Shown: positions 17,757 through 26,180 of the stretch, one piece after another
Layout: the number at the start of each line of letters is the position of its first letter
How positions within the stretch are numbered: the first letter of the stretch is position 1
Origin: UBA7374 sp049890275
Lineage (GTDB): Bacteria > Verrucomicrobiota > Verrucomicrobiia > Opitutales > Coraliomargaritaceae
DNA: 64,000 bases
Direction of reading: 5' to 3'
Assembly (NCBI GenBank): GCA_049890275.1
Contig: JBMHBT010000008.1
Location: forward strand, 124,001-188,000
Notes under the pieces: model-generated
Told to the model about the DNA's origin: nothing
The model's database searches: none
What the model saw: the letters and a program-made list of their open reading frames with translations, nothing else
Translations under genes and position numbers: made by a program

Positions 17757-19076
17757 CTAAGCCGTCGCTTCAGCCGTCTCGCGCTCCGCTTTTTCCAGCA
17801 GTCGATCCATCGTCTTGCCCATCAGAATATCAATTCGCATGCGGTCAATGCGGCTTTGATCTTTTTGCAATTCCTTGACCAGTTGATCCGGCTTTTGACC
17901 AGTTTGCATTGCCTCATTCATGATCACACGACTGAAGTCTTCATTTTCAACCTGAATCTTTTCTTCGACCGCAATTCGCCCGAGAATAAGACGGCTTTTT
18001 AGCCGATTGGCCGCTGCATCCGAAGCCCCCTGATGCAATTGCTCCTTTTGCTTTTCAAAGTCTTCCTGAGTTGCTCCGCGTTGCATATTACGCTGCATAA
18101 AATCTCGAAGGATGGCATCCGTCTCGCTCGCTACACCACTCTCAGGAAGTGGGAAGTCAACCGCAGCCAGCAGTTGATCGGTGATTTGCTGACGCTCGGA
18201 TTGGAAATTCTTCTGCGTCTTTTGCTGCGTAATATTTTGGCTGATTTGAGTCCGAAGTTCAGACTCATCCTTGACCTGCATGCTTTTGAAGAATGCCTCA
18301 TCCAATTCAGGTAGGATCTTCTCACGCACCTCTTCGACCTCCAGAGCATAGAGCGCAGTATGCCCCGCTAAGGCAGCTACTTCAAAATCAGCCGGAAATT
18401 CCATTTCCACCTCTTTCTTATCTCCCGCAGACATACCCACCAGACCATCGACCACTGCTCGTACGCCGGGAGCCTCTTCAGAACCGGCTTCCTCCCAGGT
18501 CTTGCTCTGCTTTCCATAGATCGGTGCATCGGGAGCCAAATCAGTGATCGCCTGGCCCTCAATAGTGCCTTCATAACTGCAGCGCACATAATCGCCTTTT
18601 TCCGCTGCTTTCTCAACAACCGTAAACTCAGCTCGCTGGCTCAGGACTTGATTAAACATTGTATCGATTTCAGCGTCGTCGGCTTCCACCGACTCGGTCG
18701 TCACTTTCAAGCCCTCGTAAACAGGGAGTTCGTAGTCCGGCATTACGTCGACGGTAAAAGTTAATGTAGCGTCTTGGCCGGCAATAATTTCACCTTCGTC
18801 CAACTCAACAATTCCAAAGATATCGACATCCGTCTTCAGCACACCCTCTTGATGGGCAGCGGAAACGACACGACTCTTCAACTCGCTCGCGATATCCTTC
18901 GCATAACGTGTGCGGATCATGTTCTCCGGTGCTTTACCGGGGCGAAAACCAGGAACCTTTGCCTGGCGCATGAAGTCCTGAATGAGTTTCGACTCAATAC
19001 TCGAAATCTCCTCGGAGGAAACTTCTACAATGATCGCTCTACGGGTCGGGCTGATGTCTTTTACGTCTGTATTCAC
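17757..19076 (-). CDS. tig: Trigger factor
   Basis: A 439-residue ribosome-associated chaperone beginning at GTG 19076. The N-terminal ribosome-binding domain contains the signature VPGFRPGKAP at about residues 40-49. A central FKBP-type prolyl isomerase domain (about 155-245) contains KGDYVRCSYEGTIEGQ, and a long helical C-terminal domain follows. It heads the tig-clpP-clpX operon; the gap to clpP is 82 bp. The leader holds a short perfect GC-rich palindrome at 19099-19111. Confidence 0.94.
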   Translation of the reverse strand: MNTDVKDISPTRRAIIVEVSSEEISSIESKLIQDFMRQAKVPGFRPGKAPENMIRTRYAKDIASELKSRVVSAAHQEGVLKTDVDIFGIVELDEGEIIAGQDATLTFTVDVMPDYELPVYEGLKVTTESVEADDAEIDTMFNQVLSQRAEFTVVEKAAEKGDYVRCSYEGTIEGQAITDLAPDAPIYGKQSKTWEEAGSEEAPGVRAVVDGLVGMSAGDKKEVEMEFPADFEVAALAGHTALYALEVEEVREKILPELDEAFFKSMQVKDESELRTQISQNITQQKTQKNFQSERQQITDQLLAAVDFPLPESGVASETDAILRDFMQRNMQRGATQEDFEKQKEQLHQGASDAAANRLKSRLILGRIAVEEKIQVENEDFSRVIMNEAMQTGQKPDQLVKELQKDQSRIDRMRIDILMGKTMDRLLEKAERETAEATA

Positions 19077-19098
19077 AATGCGAAAAACCTATGATGAA

Positions 19099-19111
19099 GC
19101 GGCTATGCCGC
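19099..19111. repeat. GC-rich palindrome in the tig leader
   Basis: GCGGC-TAT-GCCGC is a perfect 5-bp stem with a 3-nt loop, 23 bp upstream of the tig GTG on the minus strand. It has no trailing T-run, so it is not a terminator for the gene at 19181-19741. It could influence tig translation; nothing more can be said. Confidence 0.3.
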
Positions 19112-19180
19112 GTGGAAAAGCCGCCTAGTAAGCGAACCGACCGATGAAGGGTCAATTCCTTTTCTACACATGCCTGCAAC

Positions 19181-19741
19181 TCAGCGTTGAAAACGAATCC
19201 AGTCAGGTCCCGCTTTCGAGTACAACTCTCCCCAAGGCGCTATTGCCTCTAAAGTATCTGGCACGGCATCAATCCCGGTGTGCATAACACCCAAAACCGC
19301 TGCTCGCTCCTTACGATTAAACATACGCAAACGTATTCCCAGTGAATCAATCATCGGTTTTATGTCCGTTACATCCACTCCTTCTGCCAAGGTTATCTGG
19401 ATCTGGTCGGCCGCCATATAGCCGATGGAGCCGTCGGCCAGCGTTTCCACCACACGCACATACGGATAACTTTTTCGGAAATTCAACAACCAAACACGCT
19501 CAACCGGTGCCTCTGCCGTCGGCAAATACCCAAAACGCAAAACCTTGCCCTTCAACAACGAAACCTCCACTCCGTCGGGCAAAGGCTCCGCCCCACTCGC
19601 TTCCGCCTGCTCACGATGTTCATACAAGGGATCGACCACTTGCTCTTCCTGGGAAGCGCGCCGACCCATGATCAAAGACACCAAAACAATTCCGAGCAGG
19701 AAACCCAAGCCGTAGACTTTAAATCGATCCACATTAGTCAT
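19181..19741 (-). CDS. Hypothetical protein with N-terminal membrane anchor
   Basis: A 186-residue protein I do not recognise. It starts at ATG 19741 (MTNVDRFKVYG), overlapping the upstream gene by 8 bp. One hydrophobic helix (about 9-25) ends with GRRAS, and the rest appears soluble, with a beta-rich middle (VSLLKGKVLRFGYLP, RVWLLNFRKSYPYVRVV). It is coupled to the small membrane protein before it and lies 104 bp upstream of tig, so the two could share a membrane complex. Confidence 0.6.
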   Translation of the reverse strand: MTNVDRFKVYGLGFLLGIVLVSLIMGRRASQEEQVVDPLYEHREQAEASGAEPLPDGVEVSLLKGKVLRFGYLPTAEAPVERVWLLNFRKSYPYVRVVETLADGSIGYMAADQIQITLAEGVDVTDIKPMIDSLGIRLRMFNRKERAAVLGVMHTGIDAVPDTLEAIAPWGELYSKAGPDWIRFQR

Positions 19742-20024
19742 CGACCTCATCCTCTCTCGGCTCGGACTGGTTTTGCAAGAACTCACCACGCGCCCGAATA
19801 ACGCATAAAACCAGAGCCGTGCCACCTGACCACACTCCCGCATACTTCAACCCATGCAAATAACCCAATGCGGCCATATATCCCGCATCAAAATCATCGT
19901 ATAAGCACAAACCCCACAGTACATGAGAGATCACTCCCAAGAGCGCCCCGCCTAGGCAAATCAAGCATACATAATACGCCCAACCAAAAATCCAACGCAG
20001 CACATTCTGAGCTAAAGAAAACAT
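19734..20024 (-). CDS. Small hypothetical membrane protein
   Basis: A 96-residue protein from ATG 20024 (MFSLAQNVLRWIFGW). It has two strongly hydrophobic helices (about 13-36 and 57-77), separated by a short acidic loop with DDFDAGY, and an acidic C-terminal tail. The longer open frame to 20240 overlaps the divergent thioesterase start and is not credible. It overlaps the next gene by 8 bp, indicating coupling. The function is unknown. Confidence 0.55.
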   Translation of the reverse strand: MFSLAQNVLRWIFGWAYYVCLICLGGALLGVISHVLWGLCLYDDFDAGYMAALGYLHGLKYAGVWSGGTALVLCVIRARGEFLQNQSEPREDEVDD

Positions 20025-20120
20025 TCGGGGTAGACTGCACCTTTTTGAGCCCACTTGAAAAGTCCAAAGACCAATCCGAAAAAGGTTTTCAGAAACGGAT
20101 TCGTTCCTTTCACTCCATAA

Positions 20121-20537
20121 ATGATACATACGGTTTCCCATGTACGAGTACGCTACGCTGAAACAGATCGAATGGATGTTGTCTACCACAGTCACTATTT
20201 TATCTGGTTTGAGACAGCCCGTATTCTCATGCTCGACCAAATGGGGCTACCCTATTCTCAATTAGAAGCACAAGGCTACAGAATACCTGTTTTATCCGCC
20301 CACGCCGAATACCGATCCCCCGCGCGCTTTGACGACCGCTTGGAAATTCATCTGCGCATGGCAGACAAACCACGCGCCCGCTTTCGTTTCGAATATGAAG
20401 TCTATCGAAAGAGTGAACTGCTAGCCACCGGCAATACGACCCACGCCTTTATGGATTCGGAGGGTAAAGGGCTTCGCCCACCGGAACCGTTTATTGAAAA
20501 ACTCGAGGCCATGTGGACCCATAAAAAAGAAGGATGA
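20121..20537 (+). CDS. YbgC/FadM-like acyl-CoA thioesterase (hot-dog fold)
   Basis: A 138-residue single hot-dog-domain protein of the 4-hydroxybenzoyl-CoA thioesterase family. The N-terminal active-site segment RVRYAETDRMDVVYHSHYFIWFE carries the conserved Asp and His region. The central helix ARILMLDQMG and the strand pattern FEYEVYRKSELLATGNTTHAF follow. It hydrolyses acyl-CoA thioesters; the substrate length is not predictable. It converges on aroK with a 33-bp gap. There is no Tol-Pal operon nearby, unlike ybgC in enterobacteria. Confidence 0.87.
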   Translation: MIHTVSHVRVRYAETDRMDVVYHSHYFIWFETARILMLDQMGLPYSQLEAQGYRIPVLSAHAEYRSPARFDDRLEIHLRMADKPRARFRFEYEVYRKSELLATGNTTHAFMDSEGKGLRPPEPFIEKLEAMWTHKKEG

Positions 20538-20570
20538 CCCATCCATGGCGAACGATTCCTCAACGTTGTA

Positions 20571-21122
20571 TTACCCCCCGTCGCACTGGCCTTTATAACT
20601 GCGCACCACATGCCGAACGACTTCATGGATTGTTCGCCCATTCGTAGAAATACAAATTCCAGCCTTCATGTAAATGGGCTCACGCTCCGCCAAAAGCGAG
20701 CGAATGCGCTCCTCCGGATTTTCCACATTCAGTAGCGGGCGGTTCTTATTCCGACTGGTTCGCTCAATGATACTCTCAACAGGAGCAAATAGACAAATGA
20801 CCACGCCCTTTTCTTTCAGCCGCTCCATCATCCCCGGTTGAATCACCAGTCCGCCTCCGCAGGAAACCACGCAACCGTTATCCGGATGCCCTGCATCAAT
20901 AAATTCCCTTTCGTACTGTCGAAAGCGGGTCTCCCCTTCCGACTCAAAAATTTCCGCCACCGACTTCCCCTTCGCCTGCTCGATACAATTATCCGAATCC
21001 ATGAAATCCATCGACAACTCGCTCGCCAAGCGCCGACCAATAGCGGATTTCCCTACCCCCATAAAACCGACGAGGTAAATATTCTTCAAATCATTGGATT
21101 TTCTGTGCGACACGTAGCCCAT
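20571..21122 (-). CDS. aroK: Shikimate kinase AroK
   Basis: A 183-residue P-loop kinase phosphorylating shikimate in the aromatic amino acid pathway. Walker A is GFMGVGKS (19-26). The shikimate-binding DSDN, the downstream FRxxE (TRFRQYERE) and GGG (VVSCGGGLV) motifs, and the lid arginine in SRNKNRPLL, are all present. Length is normal. It is monocistronic between convergent and divergent neighbours. Confidence 0.94.
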   Translation of the reverse strand: MGYVSHRKSNDLKNIYLVGFMGVGKSAIGRRLASELSMDFMDSDNCIEQAKGKSVAEIFESEGETRFRQYEREFIDAGHPDNGCVVSCGGGLVIQPGMMERLKEKGVVICLFAPVESIIERTSRNKNRPLLNVENPEERIRSLLAEREPIYMKAGICISTNGRTIHEVVRHVVRSYKGQCDGG

Positions 21123-21257
21123 CGAAGCAATAACTCATCGTTCCGCAACGGAAATTACTCGCCCTTCTACTGCAAAATACTTGCTGTATGACGCTTAAAA
21201 ACCGTACTCTGTAACTGAGCTATTCAACCGACAAAGAGCCGAGCCGCAAATCTCCTG

Positions 21258-21704
21258 ATGGAAAATAAAGTCAGCCAAATCAGTATCAAGGGCGTCATGC
21301 CCACTTCCAACGGATGTGCCGTCTTCCTTGGAAACGACGATAAGACCTTTGTTATCTACGTCGATTCGAGCATCGGTAACACGATCCAGCGCGCAGCCAA
21401 TGGTGAACAGAGCGAGCGACCCCTGACTCATGACTTAATGATGACCCTACTCGATGGGCTGGGAGCAGAAGTGGATCGCGTCATTATCAACGAGGTAGAG
21501 GAAAGTACTTTCTTTGCCCGTCTCATTGTCTCTATGGAAAATGAACTGGGCAAAAAAATTGTCGAACTCGACGCCCGACCCAGTGACTCCATCGTCCTCG
21601 CACTCATTGCTGGCAAGCCCCTCTACGTATCCATAGATGTTCTGGAAAAAGTGGATGATATGACGGAAATCCTTGCCCGTATCCTCCAGCAAAATCAGGA
21701 ATGA
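21258..21704 (+). CDS. Bifunctional nuclease family protein (DUF151)
   Basis: A 148-residue protein of the DUF151/BFN family. Marks are the strand VYVDSSIG region, the helix RPLTHDLMMTLLDGLGAEVDRVIINEV, the strand TFFARLIV and the closing DARPSDSIVLALIAGKPLYVS. The last of these is the strongest family signature. Plant and Thermotoga relatives have reported nuclease activity, but the bacterial role is unclear. Its stop overlaps the start of the Dus gene by 4 bp (ATGA), so the two are coupled. Confidence 0.88.
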   Translation: MENKVSQISIKGVMPTSNGCAVFLGNDDKTFVIYVDSSIGNTIQRAANGEQSERPLTHDLMMTLLDGLGAEVDRVIINEVEESTFFARLIVSMENELGKKIVELDARPSDSIVLALIAGKPLYVSIDVLEKVDDMTEILARILQQNQE

Positions 21705-22810
21705 ATCCCTCGGAAAACGAGGACGCAAATGCCGTATCGGCAGGCCTCCATGCACTCCCCGAACCGGCCGTCCCCGGTCAACCCTGGTCCGCACTGGCTC
21801 CCATGCAGGATGTGACGACCCGGCCGTTTATGCGCCTGCTCGGCCAGTATGGACCGCCCGATTTCCTCTTTACCGAATATTTCCGCGTTCATGCCCACTC
21901 CACACTTGAAGCGCATATCGTAGACTCCATCCTCGAGCATAACACCGGCCGCCCCGTCTTTGCTCAACTCATCGGCGAAAGCCTCGTTGATCTTCGGCGC
22001 ACCGTCCTTGCCATCCAGAGCGCAGTTCTACCCGTTGCCGGCATCGACCTCAACATGGGCTGCCCCGCCCCCAAAGTGTACAAGAAGAATGTTGGCGGCG
22101 GTCTCCTTCGAGAACCTGAAAAAGTCGATGCTGTACTCGGTTGCTTGCGAGAGGCTATTAAAGGCCGCTTTACAGTCAAGATGCGCATTGGCTTCGAAGA
22201 TGACCGACACTTCGAAACCATCCTCGGCCTCCTTGAAAAGCATCGTGTCGACCTCCTCAGCCTGCACGCCCGTACTGTCAAAGAAGCCTATCGCAGCGAA
22301 GTCCATTACGAATATATACGTCGCGCCGCTGAGAGACTACCCTGCCCCGTCCTCGCCAATGGCAACATCACCTCCATCGCAAAAGGCATCCGCGTACTCA
22401 ATGATACGACTTGCCAGGGCCTCATGATCGGCCGTTCCTGCATCCGTAACCCCTGGATTTTTCGACAACTCCGCGAGCACTTCTCCGGCCAAACAATCTT
22501 CCGCCCAACTCTCGCCCATGTCCGGCAATATGTCGAAGACCTCTACCAAGCCACTACCCTTCCGGAACGTACAGGGCGTTACCACATCAATCACCTGAAA
22601 AAATTCCTCAACTTTGTGGGACTCAGTGTCGATACCGAAGGACGCTTCCTCCACGAAATGCGGCGCGCTCAAGATAAACAACAACTTGACCAAATCTGCG
22701 ATCGCCACCTGATCGACCACGGCCGCGCCGAAATGCACTTTCCCGAAGAGCCGATCCGTGGCCTTGTCTCCAGACCCAACTGTGAAACGGCCACCGGTTG
22801 CTCTCTCTAA
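21701..22810 (+). CDS. tRNA-dihydrouridine synthase (Dus family)
   Basis: A 369-residue FMN-dependent TIM-barrel enzyme that reduces uridine to dihydrouridine in the tRNA D-loop. The N-terminal LAPMQDVT is the FMN-binding start. The catalytic cysteine is Cys121 in NMGCPAPKV, and LHARTVKE and NGNI are present. The C-terminal helical domain binds tRNA. About 30 extra residues precede the barrel. It is translationally coupled to the upstream bifunctional-nuclease-family gene. Which Dus subfamily it belongs to cannot be told by eye. Confidence 0.92.
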   Translation: MNPSENEDANAVSAGLHALPEPAVPGQPWSALAPMQDVTTRPFMRLLGQYGPPDFLFTEYFRVHAHSTLEAHIVDSILEHNTGRPVFAQLIGESLVDLRRTVLAIQSAVLPVAGIDLNMGCPAPKVYKKNVGGGLLREPEKVDAVLGCLREAIKGRFTVKMRIGFEDDRHFETILGLLEKHRVDLLSLHARTVKEAYRSEVHYEYIRRAAERLPCPVLANGNITSIAKGIRVLNDTTCQGLMIGRSCIRNPWIFRQLREHFSGQTIFRPTLAHVRQYVEDLYQATTLPERTGRYHINHLKKFLNFVGLSVDTEGRFLHEMRRAQDKQQLDQICDRHLIDHGRAEMHFPEEPIRGLVSRPNCETATGCSL

Positions 22811-22841
22811 CCCGGACATCTCACAGTTTTAGTCATTGTGG

Positions 22842-22887
22842 CTGGCAAGAAAGCTACTGTAACAAACCGTTAAAATCTATTTGCCAG
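22842..22887. repeat. Inverted repeat CTGGCAA...TTGCCAG upstream of small membrane protein
   Basis: CTGGCAA at 22842-22848 and its exact reverse complement TTGCCAG at 22881-22887 are separated by 32 nt in the 105-bp gap before the gene at 22916. The spacing is long for a terminator; it could be a regulator-binding pair or chance. Confidence 0.3.
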
Positions 22888-22915
22888 TCAGCACTCCAGT
22901 ATTAATACACATGTA

Positions 22916-23122
22916 ATGAAATCGAAACTTGCCGCTTTACTCGCATTCATAGCAACCGTCAGTTCACTCTGCGCTCATCCCAGCGGGCACAATGAGGGTT
23001 TCGTCCAAACCCTGTTGCACATGGTGAGCACACCCAGTCATTTCATAGTCTATGGACTAACGATTGCACTACTGGCGGGAGGATTCGGCCTCTGGATCAA
23101 ACGCAGACGCACTGCGGCATGA
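22916..23122 (+). CDS. Small exported/membrane protein with conserved-looking histidines
   Basis: A 68-residue protein with a signal peptide (cleavage near SLCA-HP), a short periplasmic stretch with four histidines (HPSGHNEGF, LLHM, PSHF) and one C-terminal membrane helix ending in KRRR. The HPxGH...GF...LLH order recalls the first part of HupE/UreJ metal permeases, but the protein stops after one helix. I infer only a possible metal-binding peptide. It stands alone, 88 bp before a DMT-like transporter. Confidence 0.55.
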   Translation: MKSKLAALLAFIATVSSLCAHPSGHNEGFVQTLLHMVSTPSHFIVYGLTIALLAGGFGLWIKRRRTAA

Positions 23123-23209
23123 GTCTTCACCGGTTGACTCTCTAGTACCCTATTCTCAAAACAGCTCGGAAGTTGCCCGAAGAGGATATTCCGCTCTCGG
23201 GATCATACG

Positions 23210-24061
23210 ATGACATCTGTTGTACTTATTTGCGCCACAGGAGCCGCCTCTCTTTATGCGGCAGGTTCACTGCAGGTGAAGCGATCGATGACGGCTGGTG
23301 CCAGTAGCCGGAGAACGATCACAACAACAAATATCGCGATGGCCCTCTGGGCACTCCCAATATTTTTCATCTGCGCGCGCAATGAATTTGATCTTAATCT
23401 CTGGCTCAGTGCAGTAGGAGCCGGTGTCGCACTTTTCCTTGGACGGATTCTTTCCGTAAAAGCACTCGAAATAGGGGACCTCTCAATCGTAGGACCGCTC
23501 TTGGGCATGAAGACACTACTTGTAGCCGTCTTTAGTTCAGCAACGGGTCAGGCTGAACTCAGTACCGGACTCTGGGTCGCTACTCTACTGGCTACAGCAG
23601 GCGTTATTCTCCTCCAAAGAGGACCCCGCAGTCTCACCCGAAACCGACGTATTGCCGCCCTGCTCGCGGCCGGTGCCAGCGTATTATTTGCTGCTTGCGA
23701 TATTCTTGTCGTCGAAGCGCGCCAACTTGGGATTGGCTGGGTCTCTCCCACACTGTTTATGACAGTAGCCTTGCTCGTGCCTTTTCTCGGCAAACATCCA
23801 CCCGCTCCCGACGTCGCCAAGAAGCCCATGTATCTGGGCGCTACTATTATGGGCTTCCAAACAACCCTAGTGATTCTCCTCATCGGACTCACCGGGCAAG
23901 CGGTTCTGGTCAATATAATCTACTCAACCCGCGCGCTCTGGACAGTTGTAGTCGATCGTTTTTACGGCCGCGGGGAAGGCGTCGTAGAATTTTTTAAACT
24001 GCGGATGGTCGGGGCAGTACTACTCGTCAGTGCGATTGCTGTAGTCGTGTTTGCTCGCTGA
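23210..24061 (+). CDS. EamA/DMT-type membrane transporter
   Basis: A 283-residue integral membrane protein with nine or ten hydrophobic helices arranged as two similar halves, the drug/metabolite transporter layout. The first half ends with LQRGPRSLTRNRR. The helix ALEIGDLSIVGPLLGMK is of the EamA type. The substrate is unknown. Its last 35 bp overlap the 3' end of the convergent larE. Confidence 0.7.
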   Translation: MTSVVLICATGAASLYAAGSLQVKRSMTAGASSRRTITTTNIAMALWALPIFFICARNEFDLNLWLSAVGAGVALFLGRILSVKALEIGDLSIVGPLLGMKTLLVAVFSSATGQAELSTGLWVATLLATAGVILLQRGPRSLTRNRRIAALLAAGASVLFAACDILVVEARQLGIGWVSPTLFMTVALLVPFLGKHPPAPDVAKKPMYLGATIMGFQTTLVILLIGLTGQAVLVNIIYSTRALWTVVVDRFYGRGEGVVEFFKLRMVGAVLLVSAIAVVVFAR

Positions 24062-24848
24062 GCACACGATTGAGCTTCCCAGAAACAAACCCCTCTTGGT
24101 CAAATTCGACGGTTTCAAAACCCAGTGCCTTGAGCTCAGAACCAATCGCTGACTGCAGCGATAAGAGCCTCTGTACATCTCCTGCAGGAACTTCAACTCG
24201 CGCACGCTGACCGTAATGGCGCACACGACTGACTGCGAATCCGTGCCTTTTCAGTAAAGCTTCTCCCGACTCGATCTGGCGCAACTTCTCCACCGTAATG
24301 CGTTCTCCGTACGGAACACGCGATGAAAGGCAGGGACTGGCCGGCTTATTCCAACAAAGCAATCCAAAGTGAGCAGCCAGCGCACGCACTGCCTCTTTGT
24401 CCAAGCCACAATCCGATAGAGGCGAGCGTACACTAAACTCACTCGCTGCCTGTAATCCGGGACGATAATCGCCGAGGTCCTCTTTATTCGTGCCATTCAG
24501 TATCCACCAACCCGGATACGTCTCCAAAAGTCCCTTTAACTCGTCGTAAAGAGTATGCTTACAAAAATAGCAGCGATTCGAAGGATTATTGAAATAGTCC
24601 GGGTTCTCCATTTCTTGAGTCACGACCAACTCCAAAGGGATCTCATTCACCAGAGCAAAACGCTTGGCCTCATCCAAATCGGAAAGTTTCAAACTCGGAC
24701 TCCCTGAAATCACGGCTAAACTACGCTCCGCCCCTAGAAAATACTTCGCCAGAAAAGCGACCAAGGAACTATCCACCCCCCCGGAAAACGCAACCAATGC
24801 GCCGGGACAGTTATCAAACCAGTTTTCTAAATCCTTCAGGTGTTCCAC
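24027..24848 (-). CDS. larE: LarE, sulfur transferase for nickel-pincer nucleotide synthesis
   Basis: A 273-residue PP-loop ATP pyrophosphatase starting at GTG 24848. The P-loop is FSGGVDSS (21-28). LarE adenylates the pyridinium carboxylate and inserts sulfur. Three cysteines stand out: a C93-x-x-C96 pair (NRCYFCK) and Cys173 (SPCLSSR), the position of the sacrificial cysteine in Lactobacillus LarE. Three-cysteine forms are known to bind a [4Fe-4S] cluster rather than sacrifice the residue. It is divergent from larCB across 75 bp. Confidence 0.9.
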   Translation of the reverse strand: MEHLKDLENWFDNCPGALVAFSGGVDSSLVAFLAKYFLGAERSLAVISGSPSLKLSDLDEAKRFALVNEIPLELVVTQEMENPDYFNNPSNRCYFCKHTLYDELKGLLETYPGWWILNGTNKEDLGDYRPGLQAASEFSVRSPLSDCGLDKEAVRALAAHFGLLCWNKPASPCLSSRVPYGERITVEKLRQIESGEALLKRHGFAVSRVRHYGQRARVEVPAGDVQRLLSLQSAIGSELKALGFETVEFDQEGFVSGKLNRVLSEQTRLQQSH

Positions 24849-24923
24849 TGTAAGTCAGATTGACGTCTAAAGATAAGCTGTCAACTTGCCACATCCCACG
24901 AATACGTTATCAAACAAACACAG

Positions 24924-26180
24924 ATGGCTACTCTACTTTACCGATGCCCAGCTGGACTCAGTGGCGACATGAATCTCGGTGCGATGGTCGCTCTTGGCGC
25001 CTGCCCGAAAACACTTGAAGCAGAACTGCGTAAACTACCATACGAAGGCTGGTCACTGCGCTTCGAAGAAGATATCCGTTCGGGAATCAGTGGTCTCCGT
25101 TGTGATGTCATTCTTGAAGACACACATACGCACAATCACCATGACCATGAGCATTCGCACAGTCATTCCCATAGCACCAGCGGTGAAGATTCTCATTCGC
25201 ACGGTCATTCCCACCACCGGACTTTTAAAGAAATCCGCCAAGCGATCGAATCCAGCACACTTTCTACTCGTGTAAAAATAGATGCGATTGCCTGCTTCCG
25301 TGTGTTGGCAGAAGCGGAAGGCTCCGTGCATGGCATCGACCCCGAAAGCGTTCACTTTCACGAAGTCGGCGCCATTGACTCAATTATCGACATGGTCGGT
25401 GCAGCCATCTGCTGGGAACTACTCGATGTAGACCGTATCGTCTGCAGCACACTTGAAGTTGGTGGCGGCACCGTTCGATGCGCCCACGGTATTATGCCGG
25501 TACCGGCTCCCGCCACCGCTCAGATCCTCACCGGCGTACCCCTAACCGCCGGCGGCAGCGACAAAGAGACCACTACTCCCACCGGAGCGGCCCTGCTCGT
25601 CGGGAAAGCTTGTCAGTTTGGAAAATCCATTGATGGACGCCTCTTACGGAGTGCGCGCGGTATCGGACAGCGGCAGGACCCGAAAATCGCCAATGCCGTT
25701 TATGTTTCCCTTTTCAACGAAGAACACCCGAAAGAATTCGAACACGATAGCGTCATCGAACTCGCGGTAAACCTCGATGATATGACAGGTGAGGCCATCG
25801 GCTTCCTTCTCTCTCAACTGGAAAAAAGCCCGGCCCTCGAAGTCTGGCAAACCGACGCCCGGTTCAAAAAGAACCGACCGGCAACCATCATCCATGCGTT
25901 GGTCGATGCCGATCAAGCGAATCATGTCGAAAACCTCTTCTTCAAACACAGCAGTACACTTGGCGTACGCCGAACCACTTGGCAGCGCCATAAACTACCG
26001 CGCGAACAAATCGAGTTTGCCAGCAGCCTCGGAACCGTTCGAATCAAACAAGCCACCCTGCCCGACGGCTCCACTCGTTGCAAAGTAGAATACGAAGACT
26101 GCGCCCGTATTGCCGAAGAGACAGACCAGGCAATAGAACGAATCCAACAACGTATTCTCAACGAATTTCTTAAAGCATGA
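24924..26180 (+). CDS. larC: LarC, nickel insertion enzyme for the pincer cofactor
   Basis: A 418-residue single open frame. LarC uses CTP and nickel to metallate the pincer nucleotide. The N-terminus CPAGLSGDMNLGA and the later HFHEVGAIDSIIDMVG and TTTPTGAALL are family marks. Residues 67-98 hold 14 histidines with Asp, Glu and Ser between them, a likely nickel-binding stretch. In Lactobacillus plantarum the gene is split into LarC1/LarC2 and joined by frameshifting; here no frameshift is needed. It overlaps larB by 4 bp. Confidence 0.92.
   Translation: MATLLYRCPAGLSGDMNLGAMVALGACPKTLEAELRKLPYEGWSLRFEEDIRSGISGLRCDVILEDTHTHNHHDHEHSHSHSHSTSGEDSHSHGHSHHRTFKEIRQAIESSTLSTRVKIDAIACFRVLAEAEGSVHGIDPESVHFHEVGAIDSIIDMVGAAICWELLDVDRIVCSTLEVGGGTVRCAHGIMPVPAPATAQILTGVPLTAGGSDKETTTPTGAALLVGKACQFGKSIDGRLLRSARGIGQRQDPKIANAVYVSLFNEEHPKEFEHDSVIELAVNLDDMTGEAIGFLLSQLEKSPALEVWQTDARFKKNRPATIIHALVDADQANHVENLFFKHSSTLGVRRTTWQRHKLPREQIEFASSLGTVRIKQATLPDGSTRCKVEYEDCARIAEETDQAIERIQQRILNEFLKA

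Noticed and set aside
24964..25217. Possible programmed frameshift in larC as in Lactobacillus
   Set aside because: The frame is continuous from 24924 to 26180, so no recoding is needed.
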